Shown here: positions 10,250 to 21,890 of the stretch, one piece after another
Position numbering within the stretch: position 1 is the first letter of the stretch
Layout: the number at the start of each line of letters is the position of its first letter
Source: Tieghemostelium lacteum
Lineage: Eukaryota; Evosea; Eumycetozoa; Dictyosteliales; Raperosteliaceae
Direction: 5' to 3'
DNA: 64,000 nucleotides
Assembly: GCA_001606155.1 (NCBI GenBank)
Contig: LODT01000037.1
Span: forward strand, 1,674,001 to 1,738,000
Notes under the pieces: model-generated
Seen by the model: only the letters and a program-made list of their open reading frames with translations
Told to the model about the DNA's origin: nothing
Database searches by the model: none
Made by a program: the position numbers and the translations under genes

Positions 10250-12094
10250 GGCTTAGATCTCTGACTATATAAAATATTTTGAAAATGAGTCTTTTCAATT
10301 TTTAAAATATTTGATATACAAATATTTAAATCAATTGATAGAAAATTTTAAAAATCAAATTAATATTTAGAGTCACATAAACAATATCAACCAAAAACAA
10401 CAACAATTAATTGGGAAATTGAATGTTTGTTGGAATTTTGAAAACTTGTTTTAAACAGTATGTAGAGATTTTTTTAATTCCATTTTTGGGGTATCAAGTA
10501 ACACTTACTGTAGTTATGTCTTAATTAGAATTTAGATGTGTAAAATTAAACTCTATATTTATTAAACAACTGTATTTGAAAAAGTATTGATTCAAAAATG
10601 ATCAATTATTTTTTTAATATTTAAATATAAAGTCTGATTAAATTATTTTTTTTTTGGTTATTTAATTATTTCTTCCAATTGAATTTGTATTTCATTATTA
10701 TTTTAATAAATCTTTTAAGATAGATTTTTAAAGTAGTAGGTTGTTATTATAATTGGATGGTAATCATTTTTTAAATCTATCTATTTAGGGTTATATAAAT
10801 AGTTGGTGATGTTTTTATTTTTTCCCATTTGTTTTTTTTTATTCCAGGTTTCATATAATTCCAATTATCTACACTAATACTACTCTTGATTTTATTGTTT
10901 AAGATGATTATCACTTTTTTTAACTCTCTCTCACTATTGTGCTCACTATTTAACACTCATGGAAAAAACAGAAGTAAATTAACTACCCATTTAATTGATT
11001 CACTATCTCTCCTCTAAATTTCTATTTTAATTATATTTTTTTTTTTTGTTTGTGGGTGTTTATAATTATTATTATCCTCGCTATTGTTGACCACCACCAT
11101 TTTAATTAGTTAGTAATATTTTATCAATAATATCTATTTTAGGTGTTATATTTTTAAATTACTCACTTTGATGAGTGTGTGAGTTTGTTGTTAGAGTGAG
11201 TATGTGTGTTATTGTGTATGGTATTGTAGAATTAATATCAAAACTCGTATCTGTTATCCTCCTCTACTGGTGTATTTTAAATTAAGATATCTCATCTTAT
11301 TAGATAGTCAACACTTTGAATCAACCCACCTTTTTCTCTTTCTCTTTCTCTTCTTTTCCAACTCTAGAAAATCATTCCCAAATTTAATTTCCATATTTAA
11401 TTTTAATAAACCAAATATATAACACCCTAGTACCTGAATAACAAGGAAATATGTGAGATTTAAAATTGATGATCAAAAGATGGCAGTTATATTTGATGTT
11501 TAGTTGAAAAATACCATTTCTTGGAGTTTAAAGGATATTTACAAAAATATTGTTAGCATTGTTAATTGATTTAGCCGTAGGTATATTTACAAAATTAATC
11601 TAAAACCAATTCTGTACCCCATTAACAGCATATCTGTTAACCTACCCCAATCAATTTCTGCTGGGTATATTTTATCAGTTTCCCACACCCCCATTAATTT
11701 AACACTTCACTATATTGTGTGTTCAGATGTTTAAACACATCATCACACCTATTTAATATTTTTACATTCTAAACCTTTTTTTTTTTTTAGTGTTAGTGTG
11801 GGGGTTGAGCTGTCGTGAAAATTTCACATCAACATCAATATTGATGATTATAACAAACAACAACAAAGAACAACCTATTTTAAATACATATGTAATAAAA
11901 GAGTAAAATGGTTCGAATATCACACATAATTATCACTATTTCTATAAATAGTTTTTGGTGAATTTGTATTTATAGAAACTTTAAATTAAATATTTCCTTG
12001 AATGGAAATATATAAATTTCATTTTAGATTATATAAATATTGTTATTAATAAATAGTCATAATGTGTGAATGATTTGGAGATGGTATATACAAT
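10250..12094. other. Long non-coding tract upstream of AGMO gene
   Basis: About 1.8 kb, AT-rich, between the AGMO start and the syntaxin-18 stop. An open frame at 11204-11422 has no family resemblance and poor composition, so I treat it as chance. GT/CA-rich stretches occur (for example GTGGGTGT near 11052 and CACACCCCC near 11688), similar to the other long tracts. Nothing else is supported. Confidence 0.5.
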
Positions 12095-13392
12095 CTAATC
12101 TTGATACCAATTTAAAAATAGTAAAACCAATGAGGAAATTATTAAAAATAGTAGCACCATGACTCTAAAATCAAAAGTTTTCTTTGTAGCAATATCAATT
12201 TGATTATTACCTCTTGCTATATAATTAGTAGAATTTACATTGGTACTGTATATATTCTCTATCATTTCTTTATGTGATAAAATGTGTGGAGTAATCTCGT
12301 CAAACATCTGTGAAATCCCCTCCAATTGCCTATTTATAACTCTGTGAAATATTCAAACACATTGATTTTTGTATAATTTGTACATTTGCATATATGGTAT
12401 TAATATCAAACAATGTGACAACAAAATAATGTCATATCCCTATATACATACTGAATTTGGTCTGCCACAGATTCCAATTCACTAATTAGACCTTCATTTT
12501 GTTTTTCATATATCAATCTCTCCTCTTCATTAAATTCAATATCATCTTGTACCAAATTAGCTTGTTCGATATTTAATTGGTTGGATAGATAATTACTAGT
12601 TGGTAATTTAGAATTCTCTGAATAGTCATCTTTAATATAACTAAACCTATAGAATAGTTAGTTCTCTGTGTCACATATTCTCTCTAGGTATCTATATTAA
12701 CTTACTTTTCGTTTTCTTTGATTTTAAGTGATAATCTAAATGTACGTAGTTTCTTAAATTTATTGGATATCTCAGAAAGATTGAATTTTAATTCCTCTAC
12801 AATATTTAAATAAAATATAACTCTGGGTGTAAAATTTTCTAATGTTTCTTTGGGTAGTGAAAATAGATCGTTTGGGTCATCTCTAACTAAATCACAATTG
12901 TGTGCTGCTGTTGTTGTCAGTAGTTGATTAGATTTCCCTTTCTTTTTATTCTGGTAAAACTCTAAAGACTCTTTACTGTTTTTAATGTAGTTTTCATTAA
13001 TAACCTCTTCTAGTTTTTTTATACTGTTATTACAAATGTCAATCTGATCAATTGAAAGCTTATCAATTTCATCTCTCTCCTGATCTGACATTTTTGAACT
13101 CTTTGATGACATGTGTTGAACAACATTTATATAATCCTCTTTATTACTCTTTAAAAATGTATCTAATGAATTTATTGTTTGTAACTGAACCAATTTAATA
13201 AATTAGTATTTTCCTAAATATTTCAAAGAGTATTTTATTTTGGAGATTACACACTATACTTAATGATATTTCTAAAACTACATCTTTAACTCTATCTTTA
13301 TCTTTCTTTTTACTTTTACTCTGTAATATATATTGTTTATCAGTTGTCTTTTTTCTAATTGATTCAAAAAATGTGTTTGTTCTGTCTATCAT
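12095..13392 (-). CDS. stx18: Syntaxin-18/Ufe1-type ER Qa-SNARE
   Basis: Four exons: 13392-13255, 13184-12706, 12646-12452 and 12341-12095, introns 70, 59 and 110 bp; 352 residues. The N-terminus (MIDRTNTFFESIRKKT) and the block TFLKSNKEDYINVV followed by MSDQERDEID align with syntaxin 18. The C-terminal part is a SNARE helix (LEGISQMFDEITPHIL...NSTNYIARGNNQIDIATKK) followed by one tail-anchor segment ending in NWYQD, as in the family (LDWYDS in animals). Syntaxin 18 mediates retrograde Golgi-to-ER vesicle fusion. The first donor is GTGTGT, chosen because it gives phase 0 into LQTINSLD; it is the least certain junction. Confidence 0.88.
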
Positions 13393-13537
13393 ATCTTATG
13401 AACACTTAAACAAATTCAAAAAAAAAAAATTAAATTAAATTTATCAATATATCTATTTTAAAAATTAAAAATTTCTAAAAGTTTTATTTACATTGAGTAA
13501 TAAAGTTTTAAACAAAGAAAACCAAATTATTTCTTTT

Positions 13538-13939
13538 TTACTCTTGATCATCATCCTCTGAGTCAGATAATTCACTTTTTTGTACCAGTTTACCCTCTAC
13601 CATTTTAACTGTGAGATGACTTTCTATTCTTTTATCATCAGGATCTTCACCACTAAAATAATACATGATAAATTCCATCAAATTTAGATAATTAAATTGT
13701 TCTCCTGGGTGTGGTGAAATAATTTGATATTTATAATATTTTATAGCTAACCTAACCAGCTTAATTATATTTTTATACTGTTCAATCATATATTCTCTGC
13801 ATCCCTCTGTACAACCCTCACATAATGGATATGGATCTGAGCTAAATATTCTCTCCATATGTAGCCAAGTTTCTAGAGAAAATGGAATTCTATTATTATT
13901 TTTATGTACTTCACAAGGTATTTTTGATGTGTTGTTCAT
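13538..13939 (-). CDS. Hypothetical protein, 133 residues
   Basis: Single exon, MNNTSKIPCEVHKNNN to SELSDSEDDDQE. I do not recognise the family. It has a Cys/His-bearing N-terminal half (IPCEVH, then CEGCTEGC), an alpha-helical middle with aromatic residues (KYYKYQIISPHPGEQFNYLNL) and an acidic Ser/Asp/Glu tail, which often marks CK2 sites. No signal peptide or membrane span. Poly-A and T-rich flanks of ordinary length on both sides and a good initiator context support it being real. Possibly a small zinc-binding protein. Confidence 0.55.
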   Translation of the reverse strand: MNNTSKIPCEVHKNNNRIPFSLETWLHMERIFSSDPYPLCEGCTEGCREYMIEQYKNIIKLVRLAIKYYKYQIISPHPGEQFNYLNLMEFIMYYFSGEDPDDKRIESHLTVKMVEGKLVQKSELSDSEDDDQE

Positions 13940-13999
13940 TTATTTTTTATAACTATTAAAATATTTTTTTGTTTTTAGTTAAAATTGCAAATGATGTTC

Positions 14000-14726
14000 A
14001 TCACAAGAACCATTGTTTGAAAATTCTTCCCATTTTTGCTATGCATTGATGCCCAATATGTATTTGGACAATTAAGATTTCTACCTGGAAAAATGATGAC
14101 TCATATTGTATAGAACAACGATTACTGTCAATTTTTCACACGACAATAAATAACCCAAATAAAGGAGGATATAATTCCCGTTTAAGAAACAGTGATGTAA
14201 AAATGGGGAGGAATGGATCACCAATAGATGTGCTGAAGACTGCAGACTAATTGTTAAAGAACTTAAATTCTCCACAAAATTCTGTATCTATAAATAGTAT
14301 TATTTTATTTTAAAACCATTTTTCATTTTCATCTTTTTATCAATTACTCAAATGTTTACATAAGGATAGGAATATTTTTTATCTGATTTATATTAAGTGC
14401 TTCAAATTAATTGTCAAAATTATTTACAAGTATGAGAGCATAAACATATTAATGAAAATAGTTAAATTTATCTTTTGAGTCATATATGTGTTTTGCATAA
14501 TTTTGGAATACTGGTGAGAAAGGTGACAATGTAGTATTTTGCATAATCCAATGCTTTTGAATTAGCGCTGAATATAGGTGATGATGGTGATTGCGCATGA
14601 GTTTGTTGAAGTTGATGTGCTGCCAATATCAATACACAACTAATTGTAAGAGTCTGAAAATCACCAATCTTTTGATAATGATTCATCAATGACTGAACCA
14701 TAGGTCTACCTAATGGATGTTTGATT
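14000..14726 (-). pseudogene. Decayed fragment resembling the C-terminus of WDR59 (GATOR2)
   Basis: The stretch 14726-14480 encodes HPLGRPMVQSLMNHYQKI and then GDFQTLTISCVLILAAHQ, which resembles the region before the zinc ribbon of WDR59/Mtc5 proteins. A stop lies just upstream in frame and no WD-repeat part is present, so the 5' portion of the gene is gone. Further downstream on the same strand, 14290-14000, short Cys/His-bearing pieces in different frames (for instance IGHQCIAKMGRIFKQWF) look like a broken zinc-finger tail. I infer a 3' gene fragment left by duplication or deletion. The WDR59 assignment is from memory of the family and moderate. Confidence 0.4.
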
Positions 14727-14947
14727 ATTTATTGTTGAGTAAAAAAAAACTAAATAAAATTTGAAACCCCATTTCTATCTGTTTATTTAAAATAATATTC
14801 TTAAATTGAAAATAATCCATCAAATTACTTTTGGTTATAGATATGAATTTGGAATTTTTCCAAAGAGAAGTTGTTGCATAGGACAGAATAGTCAAAAATA
14901 TCTATTAATTTTTTTTTTTTTTTTAATTTTTAATTTAAATTCTAATC

Positions 14948-15779
14948 ATGTTCAACACAATCAATAAATCCCAAACTTACAAAGGAATATTCTATATCAC
15001 TAGATCTTATTGTACCGGTAAACCAGGCCAATCAAGTTCACCAGCTGGAAACTTTTTAAGAATTGGTGATGTTGTACCAGATTTTAAACAAGAATCAAGT
15101 TTGGGTCCAATCTCGTTCTACAAGTATGTAGGTGACAATTGGACATTACTCTTCAGTCATCCAAAAGATAATACTCCAAGTTTGTATACACCTTATTTGA
15201 TAGATCTATCCACATGTCAAAGACATTAAAATTAACTTTATAACCTCCCCTCCTCACCTCCCTTATTTAGTCTGCACAACTGAATTAGGAAGAGTTGCAA
15301 AATTAAAACCAGAGTTTGAAAAGAGAAATGTTAAGGTTATTGCATTGAGTGTTGATGGTGTAAATGATCACAAGAACTGGATTAAAGATATCAATGAAAC
15401 TCAAGGTGTAAATGTTGACTATCCAATCATTGCTGATTCTGATAAGAGTGTAGCTACTAAATACGGTATGATTCATCCATTGGCTGATTCAACATTTACT
15501 GTTCGTTCAGTTTATTTCATTGGTCCAGAGAAAAAACTTAGAGCTCAAATCACATATCCACCAAGTACTGGTAGATCTTTTGATGAGATTCTCAGAGTTA
15601 TTGATTCACTTCAATTGACTGATAAATTCAAAGTTGGTACTCCAAGTGACTGGAAGAGTGGTGGTGAATGTGTAATTATTCCAAGTGTCTCTGACAATGA
15701 AGCTAAATCACTCTTCCCAAAGGGTTGGAAAACATTAAAATCCTATCTTAGAGTTGTTTCTGATCCATCAAAGAAATAA
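14948..15779 (+). CDS. 1-Cys peroxiredoxin (PRDX6 type), likely mitochondrial
   Basis: Two exons, 14948-15179 and 15271-15779, joined across a 91-bp intron with donor GTTTGT and a pyrimidine-rich acceptor; 246 residues. The join creates the peroxidatic site HPKDNTPICTTELG with Cys79, as in PRDX6 (TPVCTTE). Downstream family blocks: KRNVKVIALSVDGVNDH, ADSDKSVATKYGM, RSVYFIGPEKKLR, YPPSTGRSFDEILRVIDSLQ and the C-terminal GGECVIIP. These enzymes reduce H2O2 and lipid peroxides using one catalytic Cys. The extra ~30 N-terminal residues are rich in Ser, Thr, Lys, Arg and Tyr and lack acids, fitting a mitochondrial targeting peptide. A poly-T run precedes the ATG. Convergent with the OST3/6 gene 118 bp away. 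Confidence 0.92.
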
Positions 15780-15897
15780 ACTATTATAGACAACCAGACA
15801 CCAATAGAACCACATGTACAACAATTAAATAAAAATTAAAAAAAACACTTTAAATAGCTCTTATAGGGGATGAAGGGTTTTTTGAATTTATTAGTCG

Positions 15898-16965
15898 TTA
15901 GATTGCAGGATAATAAAACCAAGGTCTATAATATTTAATTTGGAAACCACTGGAAAGGATCAATAAAAGTAAAATAAAAGTGACTATTGCAAAGGTACCC
16001 AAAGACTTTGCTTTGGTATCAGTGTAATTGGAGTCTGGTAATCTGGCGAGATATACAAATATAAATGATGTTAATACTGTCAATGATCCCATAATAAGAC
16101 CCTCTGCGACAGTTTGAGTTCTTGGTCCTCTTGAGAAATAGTGTGATTCTCTGGTGTAAGGATTGAATTCCATAACTGGTGGTTTATGTATAAAATCATA
16201 AAATATACCACCAATGACCAATGAAAACAATATCATTGATGCAAAATACCAAAACATTGTGTTCTTTCTAAATCTCCATATCACCAGAATAGCTTTAATA
16301 CTAGCTAATAAAATTGCTACACTATAAATAATCATTGAATTCTCTTCAAACCATGTTTTTTTAATTTCAATCTAAAAATCGATGTGGGGTTATAAAAAAG
16401 TTTAGTAAATATTTTAAATGGTGAAGTGGAAGGTAGTGGAAGAGATATAGAAGTAGAAACATACATGAATACCAGTACGTTGCTTAATGAAATTGGATAT
16501 TATGTGAGGATCAAACATATCAAGTTTATCTTTAATTGATATTGGCTGTGAACCACTTGGGAAGAATATAAGGTGTGGTATAGTTTGCATATTCAATTGT
16601 TGGAATACTTCCATTCCACTAGAGACCTCAACGATAACCAAAAACAATGGTTTGCTTTGGAATGCTGGAGAATTTAGATATTCAAGGTAATTGTCACGGA
16701 ATATTTCCATTTGATTCTTTGCAGTTCCGCAAACTTGACAACCGTGTTTAGGATCACTACTAGTGAACAATGCAAATATATCATAAGGTCTAGAGGCTGC
16801 ATTGAGATATTTCTTTGCCAATTGAGTGTTTAAGTTTGTCAACCCATTATTTAGTTTGGCTAATTTTTCAAATTCACTTGCTAATCCTCCACCTGTTTGT
16901 GCATTTATAATACCGATACTTGATAGTACAACTAGTAATACAAGTGTAAATATTAAATTCTTCAT
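15898..16965 (-). CDS. OST3/OST6 (TUSC3/MAGT1) subunit of oligosaccharyltransferase
   Basis: Two exons, 16965-16465 and 16371-15898, with a 93-bp intron in phase 0; 324 residues. Signal peptide (residues 1-22), then a luminal thioredoxin-like domain with the redox motif CQVC (Cys76, Cys79), followed by four membrane segments. The family oxidoreductase forms mixed disulfides with acceptor proteins so that N-glycosylation can occur before folding, within the ER OST complex. The conserved stretch between the first and second spans (FIHKPPVMEF, then YFSRGPRTQTVAEG) is diagnostic. The reading frame across the join (TGIH to IEIKKTWFEENS) is unbroken. Confidence 0.93.
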
Positions 16966-17164
16966 TTTCTGAAGTCTCTTAGTTTGATTACAAAAAAAAA
17001 AAAAAAAATAACAAAAAAACTAAAAAAATTACTTAAAAAATCTAAATTTGAACTTGCATCTGAATAGTCATAGCGTAAAAATCATTATCTCGAGATCCAT
17101 CAGAAATTATTTTTTAACACTTAAAATATGGAAATGGCATAAAAAGAATATTTTATTTCAAATA

Positions 17165-19236
17165 TTATTGATTACCACAATGATCAGTATAGTGTTCTAC
17201 ATTATTAAAGTCCTTTTGTGAAATAGTTTTTATAGACAAATGTTCGTTATGAAAAGCTATTGAACAAATAGGATGGAAGTAGAAGTTATGGCATGAACAT
17301 ACAATTGTGGGTTTGTTAGATATTTTATTACCTACAGTATTACAAATTTTATATTCACAAGTCTTCTTTTCAGGTGCTGACGATTTTGTAAGTAATGGGA
17401 TTATCAATGTAGATCTAGTGAAGTTATTTTGATTTTGTGTTTGTGTGTTAAATACAGACTTAAATATTGAGAGGATGTACTTTTTATAAGACAATGGACT
17501 TGTACCATTACTCTTAGATTTTAAAGAATATAAAATAAAAGAGTTATATAATAATACATTTAAAATGTCATTGAAAACTGATCTCCAATATATTCGTGCT
17601 CTATGTATATTTCTATGTCTGTTTACAATCATTTTAGAAACATCAACATAGTTGTGTGTATAGTTATATACAGATGCTATACGGGGGTACTTATCTATTC
17701 TAAAAAGTGGTTGGGATATGTTGGTATAAAAATATACAATTTTATCTTGCTTTGGTTTCCAGGCTATTGCTGCAACTGAAGAAGCTTGTGTTGTACCTTT
17801 CTTTATCCCACACTTTATAGTACCAATACCTTTAGATAGTCTAACATCAACTTTTTTAGAATTTGGATTATCTAGTACATTATCCAAGGTATTTTTTATC
17901 CTATTTGCTCCTACTGATACAATAAAAAATCTATTTTTGGAAAGAAGATATTGTGCGTTTTCTGTTGATCCAAGTAAACCTGCATCAATCACAAAGCAAT
18001 ATGGACCTCTTGGGACTGATTGTTCTACCTTTTGTAATATAACTCTATTTAAATCTTCATTGTGTTTAAGGTTTATCCTGACGTAGTTTTCTATTTCAAT
18101 GTGGTAGATGTATTTGTTTTCATCTGCTAATTTCCATAGAATGTTTCCAATACCATCAGGTAAATGCTTTTTTGTGTCACCTCTACTAGTCCATTTATAA
18201 AGATCGTCATCTAACGAGAATACGAGCATAGGTTGGTAGAATTCTTTGATTTTTAGATTACAATGATCAATTAACCAAGTCAAGTCATTGATTTTTTCTT
18301 TGCTTTTATTAGATAAAAGGGTTGCTATAGGGGGTAAGTTTGTGTCATTACCCGTATTAGTGTGGAGGTGTTGTTGTTAATGGATCATTAAAGAAACCTC
18401 TGCAATGGAGAACACGATGAATATATTTCCATTTAGTAAACTTTACTTCCATTTACTATTTTACTATCTAATGATTTTAGTAGTTCATCATTTGGGTTCC
18501 AATGATCCTCTATATTAGGTACTCTACATATACCTAGGATAAAAAATATCACCAGATATTTTGTAATATCATTTTCGGACACATCCATTGACCTAGAAAC
18601 AATCCAAGGCTTACACGACTTTTCTTCAGAATTGGCTGCAATTCGACTTATATACCGTTTGGTACTATGCATGTCTTTGATTAGATCAGAAAACATGAGA
18701 TTGAAGAAGTCCACAGGTTCTTGTGTATTTGATGGGAGGTTTTTCGGTCCTGCATTTGGGTCTTTCAATGAGAAAGGATGATGCTTACAATCCCAATTCT
18801 TTGTTAACATGGGTGTGTCTTGGTCTGCGATGAAATCTTTGATATTACGGTAATCAAAGTGTTTCTCTATATCGATTTCTTGGCAGAGTGAGAATGGTTC
18901 ACCCCAAGAATTGTTACTTTCATCGTTATCTACTTCATCCTCTGTCTCTGATTCGGAATCTTGTGCAATGTCTTTTAAAAGATCAGCTGAACCTAATTGA
19001 TCGAATGTGAAATCTAGCTCGGATTCAATGTCACTGTTATGGAATTCATAATCAATTTCATTTTCGTCTTGAGAGGGATAAGAGAAATCATTTTCATCAG
19101 AACCAAACCTATTTAATCTTGGTTGTTTATCACTTCCTTTGTTATTGGTTTTGTAGTTTCTTTTTTTTTTAGGCTCATCAGTTATATAGAGTTATTATTA
19201 ATTAGAAAGCTTTTGCTTCTAGTATTTATTTGAGCC
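17165..19236 (-). pseudogene. piggyBac-like transposase remnant
   Basis: Plain DNA transposon gene, decayed. Reading on the minus strand: an acidic N-terminal region (about 19190-18810), a piece with EPVDFFNLMFSDLIKDM and FFILGICRVPNIEDHWNP (18810-18433), a core with FTKWKYIHRVLH, then a long piece (18330-17165). The long piece carries FSLDDDLYKWTSRG (first Asp), CFVIDAGLLGS (second Asp) and AIAWKPKQDKIVYF near the third, and ends in a Cys/His cluster (CEYKIC...CSCHNFYFHPIC) like the piggyBac C-terminal zinc domain. The order matches DDE_Tnp_1_7. The pieces lie in at least three frames and no in-frame start Met is found before 18810, so at least three disruptions are needed to explain it. No convincing terminal repeats were found, although several TTAA sites flank it. 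It is antisense to nothing else and sits at the left edge of a repeat-rich island. Confidence 0.75.
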
Positions 19237-19261
19237 ATTTATTTATTATTAAAAAGTGGGA

Positions 19262-19641
19262 TTAACCCTTAAAGTGTCCGTCAGTTCTCTTTTGGACTTT
19301 TGAATGTTTTTTTTTTAATTTTTTTTCCAGAAAAACAAATAAAATACATGTAACTACTAGAAATAAAATACAAAATATGACTGCTCCCAATAAAAAACTT
19401 TGGTCGTCCTGAATTGATAATTTCAACCAAAAAAAAAAGTGTCTACATACTAATTGTGCACAGTTTGGATCAACCAAACACTCCACCCAATGTGTTTGCC
19501 ATAAAGAATTATCACACCTATTGTGCAGTTGCTGATCACAACCCTAACATGCAAACGAAAATATAAAAAAACACCAACACCACAACAAATAATAATAATA
19601 TTATGGATAATAATGAATCTAGTGTATAATAATAAATTCAT
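19262..19641 (-). CDS. Possible small single-span membrane protein
   Basis: Uncertain. A frame ending at 19262 runs back to about 19540 and encodes a Cys-rich ectodomain-like stretch (CDQQLHNRCDNSLWQ, ECLVDPNCAQLVCRH) followed by a strong hydrophobic span (LLGAVIFCILFLVVTCILFV) and a Lys-rich tail (KKLKKKHSK). A stop just before the Cys-rich part coincides with a TTAG that could be an intron acceptor, and an upstream hydrophobic Met-starting stretch near 19641 could be a signal peptide. However, the implied intron would be only about 35 bp, shorter than any other here. It may be a truncated relic. No family recognised. Confidence 0.3.
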
Positions 19642-20408
19642 TGAAGAAAATAATGAATTATTGTAAATTTTATTTAATTACAGTATATTAATAATAAATC
19701 ATTAATTTTTTAGAATTGAATTTTATACAGTTAATAATTTTTAATGTTTATTGCTGTTTGGATGTTCGATATTGTTTGATAAATGTTCGATATTGTTTGA
19801 TTGGGTTTCGAGCAAACATCAAACAAACAAACATCTACTTTTTCCTATCCTCACAAACCAAACACTTTCGATCAAACGTTTGTAGGAGCATTAATTTTGA
19901 ATCATCAAATAAAACAAATAATATCTCAACTACAAGACAAAAACATCTATTTAGAGAAATAATAATTTTAATATTAATTGCAGTAGTTCCTTATATGGTT
20001 TCAAGTTAATTTTCATCAGATCTAATATAATTTAAATAAATCTATAAATTTAAAAATAATTTTAAAATTAAAAAAAATGCATTCTTTTAGTTTTTATATT
20101 AGTTATAAATTTTTATAATTGAAATTTATATCTTATTTCTTTATTTTAGTTTAAATCTTTTCTTATATAAGAATTTAAATTATAATTAAATTAAATATTT
20201 TAAATTCTTATAATAGAAAATATAAAAATTAAAATTTTCATTTTAAAACCACATTTTAACCAGTGATTAGAATTGTACTGTGGTTCATCAGAAATATTAA
20301 ATGAGACGTCTCATAAAAAGAAAATAAAAATGAATTTATTTGTGTGTAAAAAAGTTTAGAAACTTGGAAAATATTGTTGGTTTTGGTGTGGTGATCTGAG
20401 AAGTTTCA
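19642..20408. other. AT-rich tract without supported genes
   Basis: No coding region supported. It includes a two-copy 21-bp tandem repeat at about 19762-19801 (unit ATGTTCGATATTGTTTGAT plus two bases) and long A/T runs around 20040-20250. An open frame at 19716-20009 is judged chance because it is low-complexity and has no family resemblance. Confidence 0.5.
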
Positions 20409-20665
20409 TTATAGTGGATACCATTCCTCAGAAATTGTTTTAGAAAGGAATTGGAGGTGATTAATTGAAATGGTGGATGGATGGTAATAGAATCCAATTG
20501 TCGGTGTGATATTATATATAATATCCAATGTTTCTGATAAATGTAAATGATTGAATATTGGATTATTTTGGTTACCGACCCGTATTTTCACTTCGATATA
20601 AGAGATGGCATTTTGGAAATAGTTCTGGATAGAATTTCAGATAGATTATAGATTTTTTATATTTT
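20409..20665 (-). pseudogene. Short gene fragment, unknown family
   Basis: A frame of about 80 residues on the minus strand (SYIEVKIRVGNQNNPIFNHL ... TISEEWYPL stop at 20409) has ordinary protein-like composition, unlike chance frames nearby, but no start Met in good context before KIRVG and no continuation. I do not recognise it. Its position among other debris suggests a relic of a dictyostelid gene family member. Confidence 0.25.
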
Positions 20666-20954
20666 TAATTATACAATGTTCACTATCTCTGTGACTCTCA
20701 ATTAAGTTAGCATCATCTTCTCTCCATTTAAAGCAATAACAAGGTGGGATCATGTTATTTTACTTATTATATTGTTAGATCTTATTTTTTGAAAAATCTG
20801 TTTACATATGAGGCCTAATGTTAACTTATATTTCAAAGGATATAAATAGTATCAATAATATAATTTAAAATCTTATAAACAAGTAATAGTGGGATTCGCA
20901 TTATATTTTTGTAAAAAAAAAAATACAATAAATAAGAATTCTATTGAAATAAAT

Positions 20955-21460
20955 TTTATTTGCAACAATTACTCAAACATCCACATCAAGTTTATTAGGT
21001 AATCCAGTAGACCCTGTAACCTCAACATTTGTTACTCAAGTTCCACCAGTTCCTTCAGTTTTGGTAGTACTCCAAAACTATCTTCAAACACATAAAAACC
21101 ACCAACTACTACACCAAACCAAGTAATAATATATTTACTGGGGGTCATTTCAATATTTTTGGTGTGGTACTAATTTGTTTGGAGGTTCTGCTGAAAAGTC
21201 AGATCCATCAAAATTATCCAAAGTTTTGGAACTTCAGAAGAAAACACCACAATTACATTATTTCAATTAATTTTTGCTTCAACCAATTAAAATCTATTTA
21301 GTATTTGCTTTATCATCTGTATTTGGTACTCTGATGGTTCATCAGTTCAAAACCCAACATCTATCTTTGCACCAAACTGTTTCACTATAAATACAACAGT
21401 TGGAAGCAATTTTCAATCAGAATTTCAAATTCTGCAACAATAAAAAGCACTGATAAAACA
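20955..21460 (+). pseudogene. FG-nucleoporin-like debris
   Basis: Across 20.96-21.46 kb on the plus strand, short stretches in shifting frames read as Phe-Gly nucleoporin sequence: FGSTPKLSSNT, KPPTTTPNQ, GTNLFGGSAEKSDPSKLSK, VQNPTSIFAPN and INTTVGSNFQSEF. Stops and frame changes are many, so the copy is long dead. Composition (Thr/Ser/Pro/Phe/Gly) and spacing resemble NUP98 or NUP62-type FG regions. The identification rests on composition and is tentative. Confidence 0.35.
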
Positions 21461-21529
21461 ACTGAAGAAAAATAGTCCATAATGTTACTATGATATAAGT
21501 TATAAAACATATAACATCATACTATGAAA

Positions 21530-21640
21530 TTATATAACCTCGGTTATATATAACATGAATTTGTAGAACAAATATAACAACGAGTTTGTAGAATAAATAT
21601 AACAACAAATATAACTACAAATTTATATAATAAATTCGTT
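21530..21640. repeat. Degenerate tandem repeat, ~25-bp unit
   Basis: Units of the form TATAACA-NNN-TTTGTAGAA-NAAA recur about four times with shortening (AACATGAATTTGTAGAACAA, AACAACGAGTTTGTAGAATA, then shorter ones). It lies between the FG-like debris and the next open frames. No function evident. Confidence 0.45.
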
Positions 21641-21890
21641 GGCACTCAAAAACAAAATATAAAAAACTGATATAAAAACCCAAATTAAATTTATATAACA
21701 TCATTCTTATTATATATATTAAATAACCTATAAACTATTAAGTAGTTACACCATAAAACTATATTACTTTATTAAAACCTATTTCTGATATATTTATATG
21801 AATATTTTCTGCTGTTGGATGGCACTTCAACAAATCCATTGGTATTATAATATTTCATATTAAATGCGTTTTGAATGCATATAACTTTCA

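Noticed and set aside
11204-11422. 72-codon plus-strand frame in the AGMO upstream tract
   Set aside because: Phe/Leu-rich translation of pyrimidine runs, no start context or family.
18330-18440. Intron within the piggyBac-like gene
   Set aside because: GT/AG ends exist, but the interval itself encodes conserved transposase-like FTKWKYIHRVLH, so it is better read as broken coding sequence.
19263-19285. TTAACCCTTAAAG as a piggyBac end
   Set aside because: It faces away from the transposase remnant and has no inverted partner near 17.1 kb.
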